Part shown: piece by piece, positions 1 through 6,985 of the stretch
Layout of the letters: every line of letters starts with the position of its first letter
Position numbering within the stretch: the first letter of the stretch is position 1
Made by a program: the position numbers and the translations under genes
Assembly: GCA_023441625.1 (NCBI GenBank)
Contig: JAEZOA010000142.1
Location: 1 to 17,083, forward strand
DNA length: 17,083 bases
From: Bacillota bacterium
GTDB lineage: Bacteria; Bacillota; Clostridia; Acetivibrionales; DSM-1351
Reading direction: 5' to 3'
The notes under the pieces: generated by a model
Seen by the model: only the letters and a program-made list of their open reading frames with translations
Database searches by the model: none
What the model was told of the DNA's origin: nothing

Positions 1-170
1 GCAGCGAAAATCAAATATCCTATCACAGAAGCTATGAACAGTGGGAGAAACCACACACCTCTTTAAGCCATGAGAATTCTGCTGCGGAATATATGCTAGA
101 CACAAATTCTTATGACAATTCACCTTAAATTGATTCGGACTTCCAATCCCCATACGAGGATGAATACTCA
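1..170. repeat. Direct repeat, module B copy 1
   Basis: It aligns without gaps to 3318-3487, with about 6 mismatches in 170 bases. Identity stops abruptly after base 170 (CAGCTGACAC here against AACAAAAATT in the other copy). The left end is cut by the window edge, so the repeat could extend further left. No terminal inverted repeats or transposase are visible; it looks like a duplicated gene segment, not an insertion sequence. Confidence 0.9.
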
Positions 171-194
171 CAGCTGACACCATATGAAGAATAA
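1..194 (+). pseudogene. C-terminal gene fragment, module B copy 1
   Basis: The frame is open from the left edge (first full codon at base 3), with residues such as ISYHRSYEQWEKPHTSL. An in-frame TAA at 126-128 interrupts it; the same frame then continues as IDSDFQSPYEDEYS...TPYEE to a second TAA at 192-194. The sequence is 96% identical to 3318-3487, including the internal TAA. The upstream part lies outside the window, so it may be the tail of a larger gene. I do not recognise the family. The peptide is polar, rich in Ser, Asn and Tyr, with no membrane segment, and looks like a linker or tail. Reading on past the TAA gives sensible protein, so I treat it as a broken gene rather than a natural end. 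Confidence 0.45.
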
Positions 195-377
195 AAGACA
201 GGTATGAACTAAGGCAATACCATGCCAGGCTTGCCCTGTGTTCAAAAAGCTTAAATCCAAAAAATAATAGATAATATGACAAATACAGCAGCAAAATAAG
301 CCAAATATTACCTTAAAATGATGGGATATTCAGTAAAATATATTTGTAATATGGAAAAATATTGTGCTAGTATATAA

Positions 378-623
378 ATGATGAAAAAGCAAATTCCTAT
401 AATTATTAATTTCATTACAAACTGCACAAATTGGGCAAATGGTAAAAATATTAACGTAATTAATAGTTATAATCAAAACCCAAACAAGAGATCTCCTTTA
501 TATTGCTTTAATGGTTATGTATATTATGGCGTAGAAAGATATGGTGAAGGTGACTTGGAATTGGCTCGAATAAAAAGCGATGGAACAGGAGAAGAGTATT
601 TAGGGGATTATTTGCTCAAATAA
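378..623 (+). CDS. Small hypothetical protein or gene remnant, DUF5050-like end
   Basis: 81 residues from an ATG that directly follows a stop codon. No ribosome binding site is visible upstream. The C-terminal half (YCFNGYVYYGVERYGEG, then ARIKSDGTGEEYL) resembles the blades of DUF5050-type beta-propeller proteins, in which a tyrosine-rich strand is followed by a KSDGTG-like turn. A complete propeller would need several such blades, so this is probably the last blade of a lost gene rather than an expressed small protein. The N-terminal half has no recognisable similarity. Its neighbours are all decayed. Family resemblance is by eye only. Confidence 0.35.
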   Translation: MMKKQIPIIINFITNCTNWANGKNINVINSYNQNPNKRSPLYCFNGYVYYGVERYGEGDLELARIKSDGTGEEYLGDYLLK

Positions 624-779
624 AGTCTTTGGTAACCTCTAGAACGAATGCATAGAGCGTATAAAGAGAAACTGAACAAGATTACGGAGATTTTGAATTA
701 CATATAACGATTTGCAAACACTTGTCATAGAAAACACTTCACAGAGTATTTTAATCCAATACTTTTACTGTGTATTTAA

Positions 780-940
780 ATACTTGGGAAAGTAAATTTT
801 GTAAATGCGTTAGAAAAGTCAATAGAGTACAACACAGAAAGTCAACAGGAAAACACAATCCTATTGACCTTTTTGGTGCACCCAGCATGGGCAAAGGAAG
901 TGTCAAGCTGGACGATAATGAAGTTTTAATCAGAAAATGA
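780..940 (+). pseudogene. Frameshifted protein fragment
   Basis: Within the 633-bp stretch 624-1256, which lacks an intact gene, one short segment reads as protein if one frameshift is allowed. Frame 780-858 gives NALEKSIEYNTE and a neighbouring frame 857-940 gives NPIDLFGAPSMGKGSVKLDD, ending at TGA 938-940. The style (polar, with a Gly-rich turn) recalls secreted or toxin-type proteins, but I cannot name a family. The rest of 624-1256 shows no convincing gene, RNA or terminator; only another short scrap ending at the TAG near 1092-1094 could be coding debris. Confidence 0.25.
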
Positions 941-1256
941 AAATGTCTTATAAAAAACCGCAAATAAGTAAAATTAAGGTATAATAATAGCAAATAAGCA
1001 TTATAATCTTTCCGCTATACCATACCCGATTGTGTGTGTTATGTCATCGAATAAGTCATCAGCAGACGATTTGGAAGTAAGAGGAACGCGCTAGAATAAT
1101 ATAGTGGTACTAAAAGTAAATTACATATATAATAATAATTAGTAAAATTATAGAGAAATATTGATGATAAAATCGAAATGTTAAGTAGCTTTTACAATCA
1201 GTTTCAATAACCAAATGCATTTTTATTACATACTGAAAAAGTTGGGAGGAGATTAC

Positions 1257-2071
1257 ATGAGTTTCGAAGGTTATACCATAAGTGATGATTATTTAAGCAT
1301 TTCCTTTGAAGGTATGAAATAAGCGCGGAAGAAGATTATTAGTTCTATAGATGCTAAAAAGGCACAGAGAGAAAATATATCAAAAGCTATAGAAAACTTG
1401 CAGGTACCAGATAGTATCCTTAGAGGCTATGGGAATGATTTGATACCTATACAAATTATAGCGTTAATAAAGCAACTAAAGGCGAAGACATCAAAATAAA
1501 GGTGTTTAGTGAAAGTGAGTTAAAGAGTTTAGCAGAGAATCTTAATAATACCAATATACCTTGGAATGTAAGAGAGCAAATAAAGAAGTATATCACGGAT
1601 TCCGGAGCAACGTATTATATTGATCCTAAAACTAGGAATTATGTGGTAGAGAATAAGGGGAAAAATGGTACAACACCAACAAAAGTAGGGAGTTATTGGG
1701 CTCCGCCGTCTATAATTGATTGGAGTAGTGTTGAGTCAAAACTTGATAAAGACGCATATGAGCTAGAAGATCCAGCAAAATATCTTCGCTTTTCAAGTCC
1801 AGAACAAACGAAGATTGATCCGGTTTTTGCCGGAAGATTGGCTAAATATGCTGAGAAGTTTATGCGCAGACGAAAAAACTAAAGATCAAGAAGAGTTGAT
1901 AGAATATGGATTATTTAAGCCAATGACGCCTGGAAACGGTTATGATGGAAGTACCAAAACCAATAAGCCAGAACCTGGCATATACAAGCACTTGAAACTA
2001 ATGGAATAAAAAAGAATGAGCGGTTTAAAAAGTATGGTAATACATATACTTGGGGGGAAAAGGGGGATTAA
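1257..2071 (+). pseudogene. Broken M15-peptidase-like protein gene
   Basis: A good ribosome binding site (GGGAGGAG) precedes ATG 1257. The reading frame is broken by TAA at 1320-1322 (after codon 21), a frameshift at about 1439-1448, another at about 1858-1863 and another at about 1983. Joined across the breaks it gives one coherent product: an N-terminal helical region (ARKKIISSIDAKKAQREN), a middle part with YYIDPKTRNYVVENKGK and KVGSYWAPPS, then KIDPVFAGRLAKYAEK, EELIEYGLFKPM and ETNGIKKNERF. The last three resemble the entry helix and C-terminal part of VanY/M15 D-Ala-D-Ala peptidases. The region between them that should hold the zinc-binding His and Asp residues is missing, so an internal deletion is likely. 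The breaks are seen directly; the M15 assignment is inference. Confidence 0.5.
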
Positions 2072-2076
2072 AATGA

Positions 2077-2415
2077 TTAAGAGGAAATTATGCTTGGCTT
2101 ACATCATATAAGTATAGTAAACATGATATCTCTATTTATTACATTACTAACGATACTGTAGAAGATACATCTGATGATAATGTTGATTTTATACAATGTG
2201 GTAAAGAAATAGATTTCAATAGAGTACATATTGGAATGGAATACAAGCAAATTAAAAAAATATTCCCAAATGCGGTTATAAAGAATTGGAGTCCAGAAGA
2301 AGATAATGAGATTGTTTATTATGAAATTGAATTTTGTACAAACAATTTTATTGTGAAATTAGAAATTCAGGATGAGAATAGCCCAACAACTAGTATGACC
2401 ATTTATCGGAAATGA
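2077..2415 (+). pseudogene. Truncated small secreted-protein domain, module A copy 1
   Basis: The frame is open from 2077, just after TGA 2074-2076, to TGA 2413-2415, about 112 codons. There is no usable start codon and no signal peptide, so the 5' part is lost. Readable parts are HDISIYYITNDTVED, then VHIGMEYKQIKKIFPNA, then VYYEIEFCTNNFIVKLEIQD and a natural-looking end MTIYRK. The pattern 'hydrophobic-Gly-Met-x-Tyr/Phe-x-x-Ile' followed by a beta strand resembles the small BLIP-like/DUF4309-like repeat domains of clostridial secreted proteins. Residues 37-67 are closely matched by the second broken copy at 3221-3314. Family by eye; function not known. Confidence 0.45.
2182..2275. repeat. 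Direct repeat, module A copy 1
   Basis: It aligns without gaps to 3221-3314, with about 10 differences in 94 bases. Both copies encode the segment from DFIQCGK to IFPNA. The divergence is higher than for module B, which suggests an older duplication. Confidence 0.8.
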
Positions 2416-2546
2416 GAACTAGATTTTTATTAAAAGTGGGAATCTCGTATTACATTTCAACCAATTTTCTGAAAAATAGTACTGGAGGCCACACAAAGAG
2501 TAATAGATGTACGAAATGCTTTTAAGAAATAGGAGATGTGAGCTTT

Positions 2547-3023
2547 ATGAAAAAATATATAGGGATAATTTTTTGTGTGTGTTTAGTATTTATTATTTTT
2601 GCAGGATGCAAAAATAATCTTGAGCAGGGTTCGATTAACGATGGTGATTTAAACACCTGGATAGGGAAGTATGAATTTGAAGAGGTTAGTGACATTCATA
2701 GCGATATTCGTCCTAACCCAAGTTGGGTATATACAATTAGCATTTACAAAGAAAATTCTGATTATTATGCTAATATTGATGTTGACGGGTTTCAAACTAT
2801 TGTAAGGTTAAAATCAAGAGTTAAAGGTGATAAAGATTTAATTTCATTGGTTTTTGAAACATATCTACCAGATAGCATATCTGAAAGTTATAAAGTTAAT
2901 GATGTTTTACTTAGACTAGAAAGAGCTGACTCGGAAATCATTACTTATTGGAGCAAACTTAAGCCGAACCTTTCTGAGAACGAAGAGACTGGTAAAATCT
3001 ATTTTAAAAAAGTTAATAGTTAA
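2547..3023 (+). CDS. Lipoprotein, DUF5991-like
   Basis: 158 residues. ATG 2547 is chosen over the in-frame GTG at 2538 because AGGAG (2531-2535) then lies 11 nt upstream and the product begins with a clean lipoprotein signal peptide: MKK, a hydrophobic stretch, and a lipobox FAGC with the lipidated Cys at residue 21. The mature part is soluble and beta-rich, with WIGKYEFEE near the start, a central YTISIYKENSDYYANIDVDG, and TGKIYFKK at the end. These blocks fit the DUF5991 family of small lipoproteins (family named from memory). It would be anchored on the outer face of the membrane; function unknown. It is the only intact gene with a good start signal in the first 4 kb, and its neighbours are all broken. 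Confidence 0.75.
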   Translation: MKKYIGIIFCVCLVFIIFAGCKNNLEQGSINDGDLNTWIGKYEFEEVSDIHSDIRPNPSWVYTISIYKENSDYYANIDVDGFQTIVRLKSRVKGDKDLISLVFETYLPDSISESYKVNDVLLRLERADSEIITYWSKLKPNLSENEETGKIYFKKVNS

Positions 3024-3081
3024 ATGATAGTAAAACAACTTATACATATCTAAACAATTTGTTTTACACTACAAACATTGA

Positions 3082-3445
3082 TATAAAATCCTAATCTATA
3101 ACAGCGATTTTTCTAAGGGTTACTTTAACGAAAAGGATATTGCTGAATTATTTAATTTGACAAAAAAGCAAATCGAATCTTTTATAGGGACGGATTATGA
3201 AATAATTGAAACACGAGCTGGTTGATTTTATACAATGTGGTAAAAAAGTAGATTTAAATAAGGTACATATTGGAATGACATACAAGCAAATAAAAGATAT
3301 ATTCCCAAATGCGGCTAGCAGCGAAAGTCAAATATCCTATCACAGAAGCTATGAACAGTGGGAGAAACCACACACCTCTTTAAACCATGATAATTCTGCT
3401 GCGGAATATATACCAGACACAAATTCTTATGACAATTCACCTTAA
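3082..3445 (+). pseudogene. Mosaic remnant: module A domain fused to module B
   Basis: The frame starting at 3082 reads KDIAELFNLTKKQIESFIG, then DYEIIETRAG and TGA 3223-3225. The neighbouring frame takes over with VDFIQCGKKVDLNKVHIGMT and IFPNA, and runs on into the module B sequence to TAA 3443-3445. Compared with the copy at 2077-2415, the segment that should link the two halves (about 35 residues) is missing at the frame switch, so a deletion with a frame change is likely. After IFPNA the expected C-terminal strands are replaced by module B. No start codon has a ribosome binding site. I take it as a recombined pseudogene of a tandem-repeat secreted protein. Confidence 0.5.
3221..3314. repeat. 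Direct repeat, module A copy 2
   Basis: Partner of 2182-2275 at about 89% identity, ungapped. The match ends just before module B begins at 3318. Confidence 0.8.
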
Positions 3446-3487
3446 ATTGATTCGGACTTCCAATCCCCATGCGAGGATGAATACTCA
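3318..3487. repeat. Direct repeat, module B copy 2
   Basis: Partner of 1-170 at about 96% identity, ungapped. It carries the same in-frame TAA (3443-3445) as copy 1. The right edge at 3487/3488 is sharp. Confidence 0.9.
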
Positions 3488-3505
3488 AACAAAAATTTAA
3501 AAAAT

Positions 3506-3841
3506 ATGACTGGCTATACACTAAAGGATATAACAGTTAAAGACGGAAACATATTTACTAATGATGGCAAAAGTTTGTTTAGCATACTTCCTTCAAGTAA
3601 AAATTCCAATACTTATATTGCAAGCCTCGAAAACGGTAAAATAGCTTTTCTTGCACAAAGCATAAAAAAACTAGCTGTAACAGGCTTTAATAACATAAAA
3701 GATTTAAATTTAGACATTAATTATTGTAACGGTAATTTAAGTGATATAGGTTTGAAGTATGGCTTTGGACCAAATCAATTAGATTGGTACACAGACAGCA
3801 GTAAATTGCAAAATGTGATTAATGAATTTCTTCAGTTATAG
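3506..3841 (+). CDS. Hypothetical protein, probably an orphan C-terminal module
   Basis: 111 residues from ATG 3506, but no ribosome binding site lies in front of it, and the same frame is open back to the TAA at 3443-3445. It therefore reads as the continuation of the mosaic upstream frame and is likely a C-terminal part (module C) without its own start. The protein is soluble, with ITVKDGNIFTNDGKSLFSI, a middle part rich in Asn and Lys, and YGFGPNQLDWYTDSSKLQN near the end. I do not recognise it. Codon use is as AT-rich as its neighbours. The remaining gap, 3842-4089, holds only the inverted repeat at 3963-3996. Confidence 0.4.
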   Translation: MTGYTLKDITVKDGNIFTNDGKSLFSILPSSKNSNTYIASLENGKIAFLAQSIKKLAVTGFNNIKDLNLDINYCNGNLSDIGLKYGFGPNQLDWYTDSSKLQNVINEFLQL

Positions 3842-3962
3842 CGAAATGTGTTCAATATCTTTTGAAGGAAAATGCGAAGCTGTCTTTACCATTTGTTTTA
3901 GGTAGAATTGGCATATAGTGGGGTAATAACCCTAATAAAAGCCGCATGAGCACTAAGTTTTT

Positions 3963-3996
3963 TGTGCCGTCAAATAGTTATATAATTGACGGCACA
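3963..3996. other. Inverted repeat between convergent genes
   Basis: A perfect 11-bp stem (TGTGCCGTCAA with its complement TTGACGGCACA) and a 12-nt AT loop. It sits between the plus-strand frame ending at 3841 and the minus-strand lipoprotein ending at 4090, where a terminator is expected. However, the run of T lies on the wrong side of the stem for the plus strand, and the minus strand has no U tract after it, so a standard intrinsic terminator is not supported. Confidence 0.5.
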
Positions 3997-4089
3997 TAGG
4001 ATAGCAATTTGGAAATTCTGAATATTCACTTTTAATTAGCTATTCTTCTTAATATGGATCTAAATTTTTCCACCATAAGAAATACTTTT

Positions 4090-4830
4090 CTATTTCATTT
4101 CAATAATCTCTAAATATTCTTTTTCACTGCACGGAATGGTAACAATGTTAGAATCGACTGAAGTCACAGATGCTTTTAACTCATTTATTTTCCATGTTCC
4201 GTTATATTTGAACAGTTCAAAGCCACAATAATATGTATTTTTACCGCAATTATACAATATTGTCCTATAAGCTATACTCTCAGCTCCGTATCTCGTACAG
4301 CGCTTTTCTATCATATTATTAAAAGCTGATTTTGTTTGTTCTTCATATGGAGTATCAATTCTTTGGATACTTAATTCATTCAGATTCAGTTGCTGCAACC
4401 TTTTATTGACATCATCAAGTTCATTCTCTACCATATCAGCCTCTGTTAACGTAAATCCAAGCAAAAACAAGTTATACTTTTTTTCCATATTAAGAAGCCT
4501 TTCTTCGTAAGTAGGCTTCTTGGCCGTTTCACCAAAATCCTTTTTCATAATTTCCAGATTATAACCTTCAATGTATTCTTTCAAATCAAAATACTGCGAA
4601 ATATCATCTATATTCTTCTCTTTGGCAGCATCAGTAAAATCCTGAAGCAGCTTACGAATACTTTCTTCATCTTTTTCCCCTAAATTTACTGTTGAAATAG
4701 CTTTTTGGTTATCTGCTGACTTTCCTTTTTCACTTGTTCTTGCTCCTGTATCATGCACATTCAGGCAACCCACAGTTGATATTAAATTTAAAATTAAAAC
4801 TATTACTGTTACTGAAATTCTTACTTTCAT
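4090..4830 (-). CDS. Putative lipoprotein, unknown function
   Basis: 246 residues. The start ATG at 4830 has GAGGA seven bases upstream. The N-terminus is a lipoprotein signal peptide: MKVR, a hydrophobic core, and a lipobox ending TVGC with Cys at residue 22. A polar Ser/Lys/Asn linker follows to about residue 50, then a soluble domain that begins with a helix (IRKLLQDFTDAAKEKNIDD) and ends with YYCGFELFKYNGTWKINEL. That arrangement (helix first, then a strand with a Trp-Lys-Ile turn) recalls NTF2/SnoaL-like export domains, but I cannot confirm it. Cysteines in the second half (RCTRYG, YNCGKNTYYCG) might pair outside the cell. Its start overlaps the stop of an ATPase remnant, so the upstream DNA is scar sequence and its promoter is not evident. 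Confidence 0.7.
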   Translation of the reverse strand: MKVRISVTVIVLILNLISTVGCLNVHDTGARTSEKGKSADNQKAISTVNLGEKDEESIRKLLQDFTDAAKEKNIDDISQYFDLKEYIEGYNLEIMKKDFGETAKKPTYEERLLNMEKKYNLFLLGFTLTEADMVENELDDVNKRLQQLNLNELSIQRIDTPYEEQTKSAFNNMIEKRCTRYGAESIAYRTILYNCGKNTYYCGFELFKYNGTWKINELKASVTSVDSNIVTIPCSEKEYLEIIEMK

Positions 4831-5048
4831 TTAATTGTCCTCATTTCTGTTAATATTTTTATGTCTATCATTGATTTTAATGAGCCACAAAGAATTACCA
4901 TAATATTTTGATCCTTAAGCATAGTGTCCCATATTTTTTGAAATATTGATGGAAATGCTGGATTTGATTTGCCCAAATATTGAAATTCATCAATTACTAA
5001 AACCAGTTTTTCAACAACGTTTTTGGTAAGAAGAGTTTTAAATAAAAT
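4827..5048 (-). pseudogene. Fragment of an ATPase_2-type P-loop ATPase
   Basis: A minus-strand frame between stops reads KLVLVIDEFQYLGKSNPAF, then IFQKIWDTMLKDQNIMVIL and CGS. This is the Walker B region (hydrophobic strand followed by DEFQYL) and the following sensor strand of the archaeal-type ATPase_2 superfamily, usually ~450-residue proteins with a C-terminal nuclease-like DUF234 domain. The Walker A half and the whole C-terminal part are absent; sequence after CGSLKSM no longer fits the family. The stop (TGA, 4827-4829) overlaps the ATG of the downstream lipoprotein. There is no start codon, so this is a dead remnant. Segment 5049-5127 shows nothing further. Confidence 0.65.
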
Positions 5049-5127
5049 TTATCATCAAATTTACCTCTAAAATAATTATACTATTCATTACTATACGAAG
5101 CAAGAAAATGTCCGCCGAGAGCAACCC

Positions 5128-5156
5128 TTGACTCAAAGACTAACTAAACGTATAAT
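5128..5156 (+). promoter_or_regulatory. Sigma-A promoter of the methionine genes
   Basis: TTGACT (5128-5133), a 17-nt spacer and TATAAT (5151-5156), matching 11 of 12 consensus bases. Transcription should start near 5163, leaving a leader of about 60 nt before the ATG at 5222. That is too short for a T-box, S-box or cobalamin riboswitch, and none is seen. Confidence 0.85.
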
Positions 5157-5221
5157 ATTTACCAAAGGGAGTAATATAATGAATTACACTCTTATATTAT
5201 AGTTTGGGGAAAAATGATGTT

Positions 5222-6985
5222 ATGAATATATTTAAAAATAGAGAATATTTCCTTTTTGATGGTGCAATGGGCACATATTACTCATCTAAATATAATAAGG
5301 ATTTCCCTTGTGAGCTTGCAAATCTTTTTGACAGGGATTCTATTTACAAAATTCACAAAGAATATATTGATGCGGGAGCTAATGCTATTAAATCTAATAC
5401 CTTTGAAGCAAATAGATTTTCATTAGCCTGTGATCAACAAGAAGTAGAACAAATAATAAAAAAAGGTTGGGAAATCGCTAAAGCAGCTACAAGAGGACTC
5501 GAAGTCATAGCCTTTGCAGATATTGGCCCAATACCTGTAACTGAAGGCGATGACACTTTTGAAGAATATAAGAAAATAGTTGATGTTTTTTTAGAGTGTG
5601 AAGCAGAGTATTTTTTGTTTGAAACCTTTGCACATTATAATATCTTATTGGAATTAACGGCATATATTCGTTTAAAAAAGCCAGAGGCAGTAATAATAAC
5701 CTCCTTTGCTGTATATCCAGATGGATATTCAAAAGAAGGGCTATTTTATCTGGATATTATAAGAAAGGTCAGTGACAGTGGTTTAGTTGACGCGTTTGGA
5801 TTAAACTGTATAAGTGGCCCTGCACATATGCTTAGACTAGTTAATGATATGAATATAAAGGGAAAAGCAATAATTATAATGCCAAATTCAGGCTACCCAT
5901 CTTCTGAGCGTGGGAGAACGGTATATATTGATAACTCTGAATATTTTGCTGAAAAGGTTCTTGAGCTTAAAAAACTGGGAGTGAAAATATTAGGTGGTTG
6001 TTGTGGTACAACTCCACACCATATTGCTGCTACAGCAAAGCAATTAAAAAACAGCAGGAATACTGCTGAAAATGTTAATCGGCCAGTTGATGACCCTGTT
6101 TATACAATTCCTAATGAAAATATTCTTAATAAATTAATAGCAAATAAAAAACCTATTTTGGTAGAAATTGACCCTCCCTTTGATACTAATTGGGAGTATA
6201 TGCTTAAGGCGGCATTTCAGGTAAAACAAGTAGGCGCTGATATGATTACTGTTTCAGATTCTCCATTGGCTAAAGCCCGTGCAGATAGTGCAATACTTGC
6301 TGCAAAGCTACAACGTGAGGTTGGTATTCCTGCTATGCCCCATATAACCTGCAGGGATAAGAATTTATTAGGTATTAAGGCTACGCTTTTGGGGCTTCAT
6401 ATTGAAGGTGTTAGAAATATTTTGACTGTAACTGGTGACCCAATTGCAGATGTAGAAAGGAAAGTAATTAAAGGGGTTTTTAGTATAAATTCATCAAACC
6501 TTGCTAATTATATTTCTAGCCTAAATAGTAATGTTTTTACTAATGAGGAGTTTAAAGTAGGAGGGGCACTTAATATTAATGCTTTGAACTTTGAAGCTGA
6601 GCTAAAACGTTCCTTTACTAAAATAGAAAATGGAATTAGCTATTTTTTGACACAGGCAGTATATACTGATGCCGCTATAAACAATATCATTAAAGCTGCA
6701 CAAACATTAAATGTTCCAATATTTGCTGGAATAATGCCGCTCGTGGGTTATAAAAATGCACAATTTATAAATAATGAAGTCCCAGGAATTGAAATTGATC
6801 AGAATAAAATTGATATGTTTAAGGATAAAAGTCGTGAAGAGGCTGAATTGATTGGAATTAATCTCTCTATGGAGAGTATTAATAAACTATACCCTTATGT
6901 GTCAGGATTTTATTTGATGACACCTTTAAAAAGGACACATGTTGTATGTGAGATAATAAAAAAGATTGGAGATATAAAAATATGA
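5222..6985 (+). CDS. Bifunctional homocysteine S-methyltransferase / methylene-THF reductase
   Basis: 587 residues from ATG 5222; the in-frame TTG at 5204 is less likely since the family starts just before FLFDGAMGTYY. Residues 1-280 are the homocysteine methyltransferase barrel, with zinc ligands Cys196 (GLNC) and Cys260-Cys261 (GGCCGTTPHH). Residues ~308-587 are a MetF-type FAD barrel reducing 5,10-methylene-THF to 5-methyl-THF (PILVEIDPP, PHITCRDKN, NILTVTGDP). The order matches the B. subtilis YitJ fusion (about 610 residues). The cytoplasmic enzyme makes the methyl donor and accepts the methyl group onto homocysteine. The next gene supplies the pterin-binding domain, giving a split methionine synthase. 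GGGGA at 5206-5210, 11 nt from the ATG, is a modest ribosome binding site. Confidence 0.93.
   Translation: MNIFKNREYFLFDGAMGTYYSSKYNKDFPCELANLFDRDSIYKIHKEYIDAGANAIKSNTFEANRFSLACDQQEVEQIIKKGWEIAKAATRGLEVIAFADIGPIPVTEGDDTFEEYKKIVDVFLECEAEYFLFETFAHYNILLELTAYIRLKKPEAVIITSFAVYPDGYSKEGLFYLDIIRKVSDSGLVDAFGLNCISGPAHMLRLVNDMNIKGKAIIIMPNSGYPSSERGRTVYIDNSEYFAEKVLELKKLGVKILGGCCGTTPHHIAATAKQLKNSRNTAENVNRPVDDPVYTIPNENILNKLIANKKPILVEIDPPFDTNWEYMLKAAFQVKQVGADMITVSDSPLAKARADSAILAAKLQREVGIPAMPHITCRDKNLLGIKATLLGLHIEGVRNILTVTGDPIADVERKVIKGVFSINSSNLANYISSLNSNVFTNEEFKVGGALNINALNFEAELKRSFTKIENGISYFLTQAVYTDAAINNIIKAAQTLNVPIFAGIMPLVGYKNAQFINNEVPGIEIDQNKIDMFKDKSREEAELIGINLSMESINKLYPYVSGFYLMTPLKRTHVVCEIIKKIGDIKI

Noticed and set aside
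751..993. Minus-strand 80-codon frame
   Set aside because: No ribosome binding site; the plus strand of the same segment reads better as protein remnants.
1..3487. Insertion sequence or CRISPR array as source of the repeats
   Set aside because: There are only two copies of each repeat, unequal in length, lying within gene remnants, with no terminal inverted repeats, no transposase and no regular spacing.
3963..3996. Intrinsic terminator for the lipoprotein at 4090-4830
   Set aside because: The stem is perfect but there is no U tract after it on the minus strand; kept only as an inverted repeat.
5049..5221. Riboswitch (S-box, T-box or cobalamin) ahead of the methionine genes
   Set aside because: The leader from the predicted transcription start is about 60 nt and contains no fitting conserved elements.
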